In this document: positions 16,820 through 25,040 of the stretch, one piece after another
Layout of the letters: the number at the start of each line of letters is the position of its first letter
How positions within the stretch are numbered: the first letter of the stretch is position 1
Origin: B46-G9 sp964548365
Lineage (GTDB): Bacteria; Desulfobacterota; DSM-4660; Desulfatiglandales; Desulfatiglandaceae
NCBI GenBank assembly: GCA_964548365.1
Contig: CAZJRD010000010.1
Span: forward strand, 10,468-74,467
DNA length: 64,000 bases
Direction: 5' to 3'
Made by a program: the position numbers and the translations under genes
The notes under the pieces: model-generated
What the model was told of the DNA's origin: nothing
The model's input: only the letters and a program-made list of their open reading frames with translations
Databases searched by the model: none

Positions 16820-19462
16820 GTGAAAAAGGTTATCAGAATGCGGGAAATGCAGGATAACCAAGCGGGAATTGTCCGAAAGGTCTCTGCCACGGGTGAGATG
16901 GGGCGCAGGATCAGAGAGATGGGCCTTGTGCCTGACACACCCATTAAGATCCAGGGGAGGGCCCCCCTGAAAGATCCGGTGGCCATAAAGATTAGGGATT
17001 ATACACTGACCCTGAGAAACAACGAGGCGAGCTACATCATGGTGGAAGTGGATATCCCCGAAGACCGACAAGGGGCGAAGCCCGAAAAGAAGCTCACCAT
17101 AGCCCTGTCGGGAAACCCCAATTCAGGAAAGACCACCTTGTTTAATGCCATTACCGGTGCCAGGCAACATATTGCCAATTACCCGGGCGTAACGGTGGAA
17201 AAGAAAGTTGGCCGGGTTTTCCATAAAGAGCAAGAGATTGAAGTGGTGGACCTGCCCGGTACCTATTCCCTCACCGCGTATTCCCTGGAAGAAATTGTGG
17301 CCCGGGATTTTGTGGTCAACGAAAGGCCTGACCTGGTAGTTGATGTGGTTGATGCATCCAACCTGGATCGAAACCTCTATCTGGCCGTCCAGTTCAAGGA
17401 ACTCGGGGTTCCGCTGATGATCGCCCTCAACATGATGGATCTGGCTGAATCGAGGGGTATCAGTATTGATCCGGAAGAGCTTTCACGGTTGATGGGGGTG
17501 CCTGTTATACCCATGGTGGCTAGATCCAGCAAAGGGATAAAGCGATTCCTCGACAAAGTGGTTGAATTTGGAACCCGATCGAAAGAATGGGAGCCAGCGG
17601 TCATTACCTATGGGAGGGATATTGACGAGAGCCTTGCCGAAATAGAGGATATCGTCCAATCGAGCCAGGTGACTGATGGAAAATATCCGACTCGATGGCT
17701 GGCGATCAAGTGCCTTGAAGGTGACAGCCAGATCCTCGGGTTTTTGGAAAAAGAGCCGGAGCCGGGGCCCAGAATTGAAAAAATCTGTACCAGAACGTCG
17801 AAACATTTGATGTCCACCCTTGAAGAAGAACCCGAGGGAATCATTGCTGACTACCGTTACGGATACATAGCGGGAGTTACCAAGAAGTGCCTGAAGAGAA
17901 AAATTGAATCGCGTCTCAATTCTTCCGACTATATTGACCGGATCCTGACAAACCGTATTCTGGGGCCACTTATCATGGTTCTTGTCCTTTACGGGATCTA
18001 CAGTGTCACCTTTTACGTCAGCGAAGCACCGGTCACCTGGCTCGAAAGCCTCTTTGAATTGCTGAAACAAGGGGTATCCCTGGTGATCCCCGCCGGGAAC
18101 CTCCAGTCCCTTATCGTTTCGGGAGTTATTGACGGTATGGGGGGGGTCTTGGGCTTTGTACCGTTGATCATGTTTATGTTTCTGGCCATTGCCGTTATGG
18201 AAGATTCGGGATACATGGCCAGGGTGGCTTATATGCTTGACCGGGTTTTACGGTGGTTCGGTCTCCACGGCAATTCGGTCATGGCCTTGATTGTGAGCGG
18301 CGGAATTTCAGGAGGGTGTGCGGTGCCTGGCGTCATGGCAACCAGGACGCTGAGGGATCCGAAAGAGAGAATCGCCACCCTGCTGGTCGTGCCTTTCATG
18401 AATTGTGGGGCCAAGTTGCCCGTATACGCTGTCCTCATCGCGGCCTTTTTCCCCCATAACCGGGCACGGGTGCTTTTTATCCTTACCATGCTGTCGTGGG
18501 GATTTGCCCTGTTTGCGGCCAAGATTATCCGCTCCACCGTCCTGAAGGGGCCGAAGACACCGTTTGTCATGGAGCTTCCCCCGTATCGGGCGCCGACCAT
18601 TAAGGGACTGTTGATTCACACCTGGGAAAGGACCTGGCAGTACATCAAGAAGGCCGGAACCGTTATCCTGGGGATATCCATAGTCCTCTGGGCAATGATG
18701 ACATTCCCAGGACTTTCAAAAGACCAGGTCAGTACCTTTTCCGAGCGTGCAGCGGGACTTGAGAAGGCCTTTCTAACCGCTCCTCATGTGCAGGATTTCA
18801 TAAGGAGCCCGCAGGAACTGCACAGCCTGCACAGCCTCTCTCTCCAGTACCATTCGGCCCAGCAACAAAGGGATGGCAACGCTCTCGCCCGGCTGGAAAA
18901 AAACCCGCTATTTCCCCTGGTGCAGGCGGCCGTTGTTTTTAAAAAGGCGCGTTCCTGGCCCGAGATTCAGCAAAAGGAATTGGTCGCGGTTGCCAGGCGT
19001 TACCTTCAATTGCAGAAAGGCCTGAAAGAAATTGCAACCCAGAAACAGCAGGCCACGCTGAATCGTACTGTGGCAGGATGGATCGGCCGCGCCCTGGAAA
19101 GAGTAACCTGGCCTCTGGGTTTTGACTACCGGGTCAATATTGCCCTGGTGGGAGGCTTTGCAGCCAAGGAGATCGTGGTCTCCACGTTGGGGACAGCCTA
19201 TTCCCTGGGAGAGAGCGATCCGGAAGCCGGAGGTTCCTTGTCGGACAGGCTGAAAAGCGATCCCCGCTGGAATCCCCTGCTGGCCTTTACCCTTCTTATT
19301 TTTACCATGCTCTACGTACCCTGCTTTGCTACAGTCATTATCATGAGCAAAGAGAGTTCCTGGCGGTGGGCGGCGTTTTCAATCAGTTTTAACCTGGTTG
19401 TCGCGTATATCATAGCCCTTGTTATTTTCCAGGGAGGGAGGCTGCTGGGACTCGGAGTCTGA
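16820..19462 (+). CDS. feoB: Fused FeoA-FeoB ferrous iron transporter
   Basis: 880 residues from a GTG start. Residues about 1-75 form a FeoA-type SH3 domain (MRIREMGLVPDTPIK). A FeoB G domain follows: GNPNSGKTT (98-106, G1), a VDLPGTYSLTA G3 region and NMMD (G4), then a helical spacer. The C-terminal membrane part has FeoB gate motifs, including GGISGGCAVPGVMATR and PFMNCGAKLPVY, and ends in hydrophobic helices. Between the helix around WAMMTFPG and the segment FDYRVNIALVGGFAAKEIVV lies an insertion of over 100 mostly polar residues rich in Gln, Lys and Leu, longer than in E. coli FeoB. It imports Fe2+ under anaerobic conditions. No Fur box was recognised. Confidence 0.95.
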   Translation: MKKVIRMREMQDNQAGIVRKVSATGEMGRRIREMGLVPDTPIKIQGRAPLKDPVAIKIRDYTLTLRNNEASYIMVEVDIPEDRQGAKPEKKLTIALSGNPNSGKTTLFNAITGARQHIANYPGVTVEKKVGRVFHKEQEIEVVDLPGTYSLTAYSLEEIVARDFVVNERPDLVVDVVDASNLDRNLYLAVQFKELGVPLMIALNMMDLAESRGISIDPEELSRLMGVPVIPMVARSSKGIKRFLDKVVEFGTRSKEWEPAVITYGRDIDESLAEIEDIVQSSQVTDGKYPTRWLAIKCLEGDSQILGFLEKEPEPGPRIEKICTRTSKHLMSTLEEEPEGIIADYRYGYIAGVTKKCLKRKIESRLNSSDYIDRILTNRILGPLIMVLVLYGIYSVTFYVSEAPVTWLESLFELLKQGVSLVIPAGNLQSLIVSGVIDGMGGVLGFVPLIMFMFLAIAVMEDSGYMARVAYMLDRVLRWFGLHGNSVMALIVSGGISGGCAVPGVMATRTLRDPKERIATLLVVPFMNCGAKLPVYAVLIAAFFPHNRARVLFILTMLSWGFALFAAKIIRSTVLKGPKTPFVMELPPYRAPTIKGLLIHTWERTWQYIKKAGTVILGISIVLWAMMTFPGLSKDQVSTFSERAAGLEKAFLTAPHVQDFIRSPQELHSLHSLSLQYHSAQQQRDGNALARLEKNPLFPLVQAAVVFKKARSWPEIQQKELVAVARRYLQLQKGLKEIATQKQQATLNRTVAGWIGRALERVTWPLGFDYRVNIALVGGFAAKEIVVSTLGTAYSLGESDPEAGGSLSDRLKSDPRWNPLLAFTLLIFTMLYVPCFATVIIMSKESSWRWAAFSISFNLVVAYIIALVIFQGGRLLGLGV

Positions 19463-19472
19463 GAACAGCTAA

Positions 19473-19676
19473 CCCGCATTTCTCGCGGGCAATCTATTGC
19501 GGCGGCGGATAGCCCCATGTCTCCTGCGTTGCGCTAGAAGAATGACTTCGACGTACTGATAGTACGCATTCATCCATTTTTCTTCGCGCGCTCCCGATAG
19601 CGGAATTTCGCAAGCTCAACTTGCTATCCACGGAACTCGCCACCACCTCGCTACGAAGACCCGTGAGAAATGCGGG
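19473..19676. repeat. 204-bp inverted-repeat element downstream of feoB
   Basis: Outer arms 19473-19489 and 19660-19676 are complementary over 17 bp with one G.T position (CCCGCATTTCTCGCGGG against CCCGTGAGAAATGCGGG). Internal palindromes include GTACT-GAT-AGTAC around 19553-19565 and a GGATAGC/GCTATCC pair. A 25-nt segment of the right arm (19647-19671) recurs at 19756-19780 with 21 matches. No ORF is credible. Size and architecture parallel the element at 978-1176, though the sequences differ. Similar structured repeats are, from memory, frequent in Desulfobacterota genomes. Confidence 0.65.
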
Positions 19677-19720
19677 CCAGAAAAAAACCTGTTTTTGCTG
19701 TGGAAAAGCAGAGAAGATAG

Positions 19721-19729
19721 TGTTATAAT
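19721..19729 (+). promoter_or_regulatory. Extended -10 promoter for greA
   Basis: TG-T-TATAAT at 19721-19729 is a consensus TATAAT with the TG extension; no good -35 is seen, as is usual for extended -10 promoters. It lies 125 bases upstream of greA. Between them a perfect 7-bp pair (AACCTGG and CCAGGTT) flanks the second copy of the repeat segment and could form a leader hairpin. Confidence 0.55.
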
Positions 19730-19853
19730 CTTCGGAACCTGGGCTTTTCCATAGTCTCGTGACGAAGATCGGTGAGAAATCCAGGTTATAAGCCTGTGAT
19801 TCGCCGGATGGCGACATGGGCAATATTTTTTTTGATGAGAGGGCAGTTGTAAA

Positions 19854-20321
19854 ATGGAAAGAATTCCAATCACAAGAGAAGGTCTTGTCAAGTTGAGAGA
19901 AGAGCTTGGGCATTTAATGAATGTGGAACGACCCAAGAATATTAAGGCAATTGAAGAGGCCAGGAGCCACGGGGATATCAGCGAAAATGCCGAATACCAC
20001 GCAGCCAAGGAACGACAGTCCTTTTTGGAAGGAAGAATCAATGAGTTGAAGGCGGCAGTCGGCAACGCTGAAGTGATCGAACCGGACAATGGTCCCGTGG
20101 ACCGGGCCGTCTTCGGCAGGACAGTCACCGTATATAATCTCGAAACAGAGGAAGAGACCGCTTACCAACTGGTTGGTCCCTATGAATCCAATCCCGAGCA
20201 GGGGAAAATTTCTGTTACTTCTCCCATAGGGCAGGCCCTTATTGGCAGAGAAGAAGGAGACGAAATCAAGGTGAGAGCTCCCGGAGGTCTCCAGGAATAC
20301 GAAATAGTAGAAATCCGATGA
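19854..20321 (+). CDS. greA: Transcription elongation factor GreA
   Basis: 155 residues, the normal GreA length. The N-terminal antiparallel coiled coil carries the acidic tip in HGDISENAEYHAAKERQ, which reaches the RNA polymerase active site and stimulates cleavage of backtracked RNA. The C-terminal FKBP-like domain shows SPIGQALIGREEGDEIKVRAPGG. The start MERIPITREGLVKLREEL matches the family. The next gene, an FKBP/SlyD-like isomerase, overlaps or abuts the end, so both are likely co-transcribed. Confidence 0.96.
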   Translation: MERIPITREGLVKLREELGHLMNVERPKNIKAIEEARSHGDISENAEYHAAKERQSFLEGRINELKAAVGNAEVIEPDNGPVDRAVFGRTVTVYNLETEEETAYQLVGPYESNPEQGKISVTSPIGQALIGREEGDEIKVRAPGGLQEYEIVEIR

Positions 20322-20329
20322 GGGGGAAT

Positions 20330-20818
20330 ATGCAAGACATTACTACTGGCATGGCCGTCACAATGAAGTTCGTCATGCGGAGCCATCTGCCGGATGGAAC
20401 AGTGAAAGAACGCCCTGAAGAAACCATTGAGTTCATATTCGGCGTGGAAAGGCAGCCTGCGTCGCTGGAAAAGGCCCTTGAGCATGCGCGACCCGGGGAT
20501 AAGATACAGGTACACATCCCTCCTGATGAAATTTATGGAGAGTACGATCCTATCCTGGTGCATGAGATTCCTAAGGAGGGGCTGATAAAGAACCGTATCA
20601 AGAAAGGGCAGTTCTATCGCCAGATGAAGAAGGGAGCACTGGTCTCTTTCAAGGTGCTGGAGGTCCGATCTGAAACGGTGCTGGCGGACTTCAACAAACC
20701 CATGGCAGGAATTGCCGCCTCTATGGACCTGGATGTCCTCAGTGTAAGGGAAGCCGGCAAAAAAGAGATTGCGGCCGCCATTGATGCCCAGAACAAGCGG
20801 AGCATAGGGTGCGGGTAG
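20330..20818 (+). CDS. FKBP-type peptidyl-prolyl isomerase, SlyD-like
   Basis: 162 residues from the ATG at 20330, which follows GAGGGGG; an in-frame ATG at 20318 lacks a site. The FKBP frame is split by an insert-in-flap as in SlyD: MAVTMKFVMRSHLPDGT at the start, SLEKALEHARPGDKIQVHIPPDEIYGEYDP in the middle, and the closing NKPMAG motif. The protein ends RSIGCG and lacks the long metal-binding His/Cys tail of E. coli SlyD. It is a probable folding helper in the cytoplasm. It sits in a greA operon followed directly by a small hydrolase. Confidence 0.88.
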   Translation: MQDITTGMAVTMKFVMRSHLPDGTVKERPEETIEFIFGVERQPASLEKALEHARPGDKIQVHIPPDEIYGEYDPILVHEIPKEGLIKNRIKKGQFYRQMKKGALVSFKVLEVRSETVLADFNKPMAGIAASMDLDVLSVREAGKKEIAAAIDAQNKRSIGCG

Positions 20819-20826
20819 AGGAGAAA

Positions 20827-21306
20827 ATGACTCAGATCTTTATTCACGGTCTAGACAGCAGCAACCAGGGAACGAAGGGCCGCTTTTTCCGGGACAAATA
20901 CCCGGATATGATCATTCCAAATTTTGAAGGGCCACTGCAAAAAAGGCTCGAAAAACTGGAAAAGGTCCTTTCCGGGCAGTCCGCTATAACGCTGATAGGC
21001 TCCAGTTTTGGCGGGCTCATGGCAACCGTTTTTGCCATTGATCACCCCGCCCAGGTGGAAAGGGTCATCCTTCTTGCCCCGGCCTTGCCCATGCTGGAGG
21101 CCCTTCCTGAGAAGCGGGAGAAGATTGTTTCCATCCCGGTCTGGCTTTACCACGGCAGAGAAGATACCCTGCTTCCACCAGACACGGTCATTCCCATTGC
21201 ACGCAGAATTTTTTCGGACCTGCACCTCCATGAAGTGGAGGACGACCACATGCTTCACAAGATCTTCAGGGATATCCCCTGGGAAGAGCTCCTCAAAGGC
21301 AGGTGA
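20827..21306 (+). CDS. Small alpha/beta-hydrolase (YqiA-like esterase)
   Basis: 159 residues from the ATG at 20827, with GAGGAG directly upstream. IFIHGLDSSNQGTKGRFF is the YqiA/Fes-associated-like start (oxyanion HG). The nucleophile elbow is GSSFGGL, the acid is likely Asp in YHGREDTLLPP, and the histidine is in EDDHMLHK. The short length is normal for this branch of soluble esterases, which are thought to act on acyl esters. It is the last gene of the greA cluster, and a small stem-loop (21329-21343) lies between it and the convergent formyltransferase gene. Confidence 0.85.
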   Translation: MTQIFIHGLDSSNQGTKGRFFRDKYPDMIIPNFEGPLQKRLEKLEKVLSGQSAITLIGSSFGGLMATVFAIDHPAQVERVILLAPALPMLEALPEKREKIVSIPVWLYHGREDTLLPPDTVIPIARRIFSDLHLHEVEDDHMLHKIFRDIPWEELLKGR

Positions 21307-21336
21307 ATAGGCTGAAGCGTATTAGCCCGGGTTAGC

Positions 21337-22146
21337 TTAACCCTGAAAGCCTTCGCGATAGCCGTTGGGAACAGGCACTCCATCCACGTACACCCTCTTT
21401 TCCTCATCCAGTTCGAACCGACCCCGCGCGATCATTTCAATGGTGCGGGGAAATATCTTCCAGTCGCCGAGCTCCTTGAGCCGTTCCTGGTGATCATCCA
21501 CCACCTGCTGGAATCGTTCGCGGTCTTTCAGAACATCATCAAGGGGAACAGGAAGAGAAACAGCAAGCCCTTCGGAGACCATGAGCAGGGGGCCCGTGTC
21601 AACTCCCGCATCGGTCCACAGAGTTGACGCGCGGAGGACCTTTTCTCCTGCCGCAATGGCGTCTCTGACCGCGTGATCCCCCACGTATTTTCGGTGACCT
21701 TCGGGTGTCAGGATGGATAAATCAGCCGGATGCACATTCACACATCCAGGCAAGGTGATGTAGCTCATGTAGCCGCCAAGGGCTAGCACATCGATTTCAA
21801 AGGCCTTCACCAGGTGCCCGGCAAGACGGTCGTATTGCCGCCTGGCAGACAGTCCTTCGGGGATGGAAACGGTCCTCTTGAGGGAGCGCAAGCGATGAAA
21901 TGCCCGTATATCGTGGCTGACGTAGGGGAGGCCATGTTCAAGCGCGATTTTTTCCCCCGCGGAGCCTCCGTCCGAACGGTCGCTGAAGAGAAAGACCACC
22001 TCAAAGGGGGAAGCACACTCTTCTTGGTTCAATCGTTGCTGAAGCTCCAGGAGCTTGCGGACATTGGTCCCTGACCCGGACAGAAACGCTGCCACGCGCA
22101 TGGGACGACTTTTTGCAGCCGGGTCAAAAATAGGCCTGATCACCAT
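21337..22146 (-). CDS. Formyltransferase-family protein related to PurN
   Basis: 269 residues from the ATG at 22146. The N-terminus VAAFLSGSGTNVRKLLEL matches the phosphate loop of glycinamide ribonucleotide formyltransferase. The catalytic Asn-His pair is in CVNVHPADLS and the Asp in TDAGVDTGPLL. The family enzyme transfers a formyl group from 10-formyl-tetrahydrofolate, but this protein is about 60 residues longer than PurN, with an extended segment before the active site and a C-terminal extension (YVDGVPVPNG). No purine gene is nearby, so another acceptor is possible. It lies downstream of the phosphoglycerate kinase gene on the same strand. Confidence 0.75.
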   Translation of the reverse strand: MVIRPIFDPAAKSRPMRVAAFLSGSGTNVRKLLELQQRLNQEECASPFEVVFLFSDRSDGGSAGEKIALEHGLPYVSHDIRAFHRLRSLKRTVSIPEGLSARRQYDRLAGHLVKAFEIDVLALGGYMSYITLPGCVNVHPADLSILTPEGHRKYVGDHAVRDAIAAGEKVLRASTLWTDAGVDTGPLLMVSEGLAVSLPVPLDDVLKDRERFQQVVDDHQERLKELGDWKIFPRTIEMIARGRFELDEEKRVYVDGVPVPNGYREGFQG

Positions 22147-22273
22147 GATCTCTTCTCGGTCCTCTGCCTTTGCATGTTTCCTCACGCCCTGAGCCTTACG
22201 CCTCGAAATCATGCCGCTCTGGGGGCAAGCCGAGGCCTTCGCTTCCCCTAAGCTGTAAGCCGGACACGGATTC

Positions 22274-23575
22274 CTATTCGTTTCTATCCATCAGCACTTC
22301 CACCGGCTTCAATCCATAGGGACTTCCCTGTTCAAGGGCCGCGAGGACACTTCCTCCGCCGGTAAAATAATAGGTATCGGGCGCGTCAAGTCCCTGGAGA
22401 TAGATACCCGGGCACAACGATTTCAAGGCCTCCAGGGTATCCCCCCCACCGAAGAGTTTCAGGGCGGAATGGTTTTCGGCAATTGCTTCGTAAAGGGCAC
22501 GGGAACCCTCAAAGAAGTTCGGCATGAATCCCATAACAGCATTGGTAAAGATTGTCCTGGCGGATTTGATGGCGTCATGAACTGCCTGGTTTTCAAGTGA
22601 TCGGGATACCACATCCAGGATGTAGCCGGCACTTCCCTTTTCTTTCAGTTTTTCAAGCGAACGCGTCCGATAGCTCTTTTTCACCTCACCTTCCATGGTG
22701 TCGGCCTCAACCAAGTAAGACAATTCAAGGATCTTTCCCGCCTTTTTATCAAGCTCAACCAGTTCAGCAGCCAGATTGCGGTCTTCTTCTGAAACTCCGC
22801 TGATTTCCAGGTCATACTTGGCAGAGAGAAAGGTGTTGTACATGAGACCACCCAGGATGAGATGATCTACCCGGTCATAAAGGGCCTTGACCGGTCCGAT
22901 CTTGGTATCATATTTGGCTCCCGCGATAATAGCGAGGAACGGCCTTTCCGGCTCCAGGGCCCGGTAAAGGTTTTCGATCTCCCGCGTGAGCAGTGGGCCG
23001 GCATAAGAGGGAAGGCGCTGGGCTACGTCATAGGTGGATGCATGGGGCTGCCAGGAACCAAAGGCGTCATTGACAAATATATCAGCCAGTTTCGCCAGTT
23101 CTTCGGCAAAGCTTTCCCTCGCCTTTCCGCTGGATTGTTCCCCTTGAAACCACCTGGAGTTGGGAAGATAGATAATGCTGATCTTCCCGGTTTTTAGCTC
23201 CTCAATGGCAGGACCGATAGAATCATCAATATGGACAATGCCTTTTTCGGGATCGATTGGAAAACGAGGAATGTGTATCTTGACGCCGAGTTTCTGCCGG
23301 AGATAGGCGGCTACGGGTTCAACAGACTGATCCTCTTTGCAGGAGATGTTCCCTGTTTTTTTGTCCCTGGGTCTGCCCACATGGGTGATAAGGATGGGCC
23401 GCCCGCCCTTTTCAACGATGGTGTAAAGGGTTCCGAAGGTGGCATCAATGCGGTAAGGGTCCTTGATCCTTCCCTTCTTCACCACGTTGTGATCGACCCG
23501 CACAAGCACCACTTTTTCTTTCAGATCCGCATTTTCAACTAATCTTAACCGGGGGTCTAGGGCTGTACTTTCCAT
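22274..23575 (-). CDS. pgk: Phosphoglycerate kinase family protein (divergent)
   Basis: 433 residues from the ATG at 23575; AGAGGA is nine bases upstream, so the preceding ATG at 23584 is unlikely. The two-lobed PGK layout is kept: VRVDHNV, ITHVGRPRDK, FVNDAFGSWQPHAST, GAKYDTKI, and the nucleotide-binding GGGDT and TGGGSVLAALEQG. Several near-invariant spots differ: the usual DFNVP has become DHNVV, LENLRF has become LPNSRWF, and NGPMGVFE has become NAVMGFMPN. It is therefore either a functionally divergent PGK or a paralogue. No GAPDH, enolase or triose isomerase gene lies nearby. Glycolytic activity should be considered probable but not certain. Confidence 0.85.
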   Translation of the reverse strand: MESTALDPRLRLVENADLKEKVVLVRVDHNVVKKGRIKDPYRIDATFGTLYTIVEKGGRPILITHVGRPRDKKTGNISCKEDQSVEPVAAYLRQKLGVKIHIPRFPIDPEKGIVHIDDSIGPAIEELKTGKISIIYLPNSRWFQGEQSSGKARESFAEELAKLADIFVNDAFGSWQPHASTYDVAQRLPSYAGPLLTREIENLYRALEPERPFLAIIAGAKYDTKIGPVKALYDRVDHLILGGLMYNTFLSAKYDLEISGVSEEDRNLAAELVELDKKAGKILELSYLVEADTMEGEVKKSYRTRSLEKLKEKGSAGYILDVVSRSLENQAVHDAIKSARTIFTNAVMGFMPNFFEGSRALYEAIAENHSALKLFGGGDTLEALKSLCPGIYLQGLDAPDTYYFTGGGSVLAALEQGSPYGLKPVEVLMDRNE

Positions 23576-23713
23576 TTGGCACATTCCTCTGTCTGGGTTA
23601 TAGTGTACCTGAGTCGTGAGTCTGGAGTCGTGAACGTCTTTTCCAGTTTAATATCCCAAAGCATAGAGAATCAAGTTGAAAATTGAATGGCGCGGACGCG
23701 GAGGCCTGAAGGG

Positions 23714-24055
23714 ATGATCGTACGAAATCTCAATGACAAGGAAGTGCTTGACACCACGTATATTGCCCATGGCGGCGCCATCGCCCAGATGATCCTGGAC
23801 AGGAGAACGTTGCAGGAGATCGGTTTTTTGGCTATCGCGACCCTGGCGCCGGGCAAGGAAATAGAAGCCCATGTGGACCCCATGGAGGAGATCTACTTTA
23901 TTGCCAGTGGATCCGGAGAGATGCGGGTGGATGAGGAGAGGAGACCGGTGGGACCCGGAGACGCCATATGGATACCGGCGGGATCTGCCCATTCCCTTGT
24001 CAATGATGGTGACCAGGAATGTACCATCCTGGTGGTTGCCTCACCGACCTGGTAG
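23714..24055 (+). CDS. Single-domain cupin protein
   Basis: 113 residues from the ATG at 23714; GGAGG lies about ten bases upstream, whereas the ATG at 23687 has no site. The cupin core is clear: EIEAHVDPMEEIYFIASGSGEMRVDEE for motif 1 and PGDAIWIPAGSAHSLVN for motif 2, with His and Glu metal-ligand positions. Such small cupins bind a metal and sugar or amino-acid derivatives, or act as isomerases. The stop is three bases before the GT9 glycosyltransferase start, suggesting one transcript and a possible role in carbohydrate metabolism. Substrate unknown. Confidence 0.82.
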   Translation: MIVRNLNDKEVLDTTYIAHGGAIAQMILDRRTLQEIGFLAIATLAPGKEIEAHVDPMEEIYFIASGSGEMRVDEERRPVGPGDAIWIPAGSAHSLVNDGDQECTILVVASPTW

Positions 24056-24058
24056 AGA

Positions 24059-24988
24059 ATGGAGCACAAGGCGCTCATTATCCGCCCCGGAGCGTTGGGA
24101 GATACATTGATGCTCCTGCCCGCCCTGAAAGATCTTGAAAATAACACCGGGATAACAGTGGTCGTGCGGGAGCCAGGCATTTCTTTTTTGAGAAAAGCTG
24201 GATTCCACTGCATTGATATGGAGGGTGGCGGTTGGCACAGGCTGTTCCAGGAGCGGCCAGATCCTCGTCAACGGCTTCCCGTGTCTCCCCAGGACAGGGT
24301 GGTTGCCTATCTGGCCGACTCGGACGGGACGATCAGGAGAAACCTCAAGGACTATTTTCCCGGGGCCGCCATACATGTTTTCCCGGCATATCCCGAGGCG
24401 GAAGACGAGATCCATGTGGCCCGGTATCTCTGTGAAACTCTGGCCGGGGCCGGCCTCCCCGTTGACCCGGGGTGCGCCATGGAACGGGCCAGGAATCGAC
24501 CACTGTTGAGAGGGGGCTCGGAATTCGGGCCGAAGAGAGGGATTGTCGTCCATCCAGGGTCCGGATCGCCTCGCAAGAACCTTTCTCCGGAATTGTGGTT
24601 GGCATTTCTCGAGAGAATCTCTGAGGAACCTGTTTTGCAGAACCCCGGAAAGGGAGTGGTGTTGCTGGGACCTGCCGAGGAGGGTTTGCGGGATTTTTTC
24701 GGGAAACGGGTTCCTCGAACCCTGGAAACGGTTTTCTATCCCCGGGATGAGGAGCTTGTGTCCCTCCTGGGAACAGCCCACATCTACGCCGGTCACGACA
24801 GCGGGGTTACCCACCTTGCCGCCATGCTGGGGACACCGACGCTTGCCCTTTTCCGACAGGACAATCTTTCCATGTGGCACCCCCTGGGACCAGCTACCAG
24901 GATAGTCCACTCGTTGAAACCCAATGAAGCAGACCTTAAAAAAATGGTTGAGGCTGCAAGAATTCTCATAAGGAGTGCCTGTCCATAA
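24059..24988 (+). CDS. Glycosyltransferase family 9 (heptosyltransferase-like)
   Basis: 309 residues with a GT-B fold. The N-terminal ALIIRPGALGDTLMLLPAL and the C-terminal VVHPGSGSPRKNLSPELW and YAGHDSGVTHLAAMLGTPT are the classical ADP-heptose:LPS heptosyltransferase signatures. Such enzymes add heptose to the lipopolysaccharide core on the inner face of the inner membrane. It follows the cupin gene with a 3-base gap and is followed by an MFS transporter gene. No other LPS gene is visible, so the sugar and acceptor are not certain. Confidence 0.88.
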   Translation: MEHKALIIRPGALGDTLMLLPALKDLENNTGITVVVREPGISFLRKAGFHCIDMEGGGWHRLFQERPDPRQRLPVSPQDRVVAYLADSDGTIRRNLKDYFPGAAIHVFPAYPEAEDEIHVARYLCETLAGAGLPVDPGCAMERARNRPLLRGGSEFGPKRGIVVHPGSGSPRKNLSPELWLAFLERISEEPVLQNPGKGVVLLGPAEEGLRDFFGKRVPRTLETVFYPRDEELVSLLGTAHIYAGHDSGVTHLAAMLGTPTLALFRQDNLSMWHPLGPATRIVHSLKPNEADLKKMVEAARILIRSACP

Positions 24989-25040
24989 CGAAGATATCGG
25001 GAAAAACAGCCATTTATGGATGGAGACGAAAGAGGACCCC

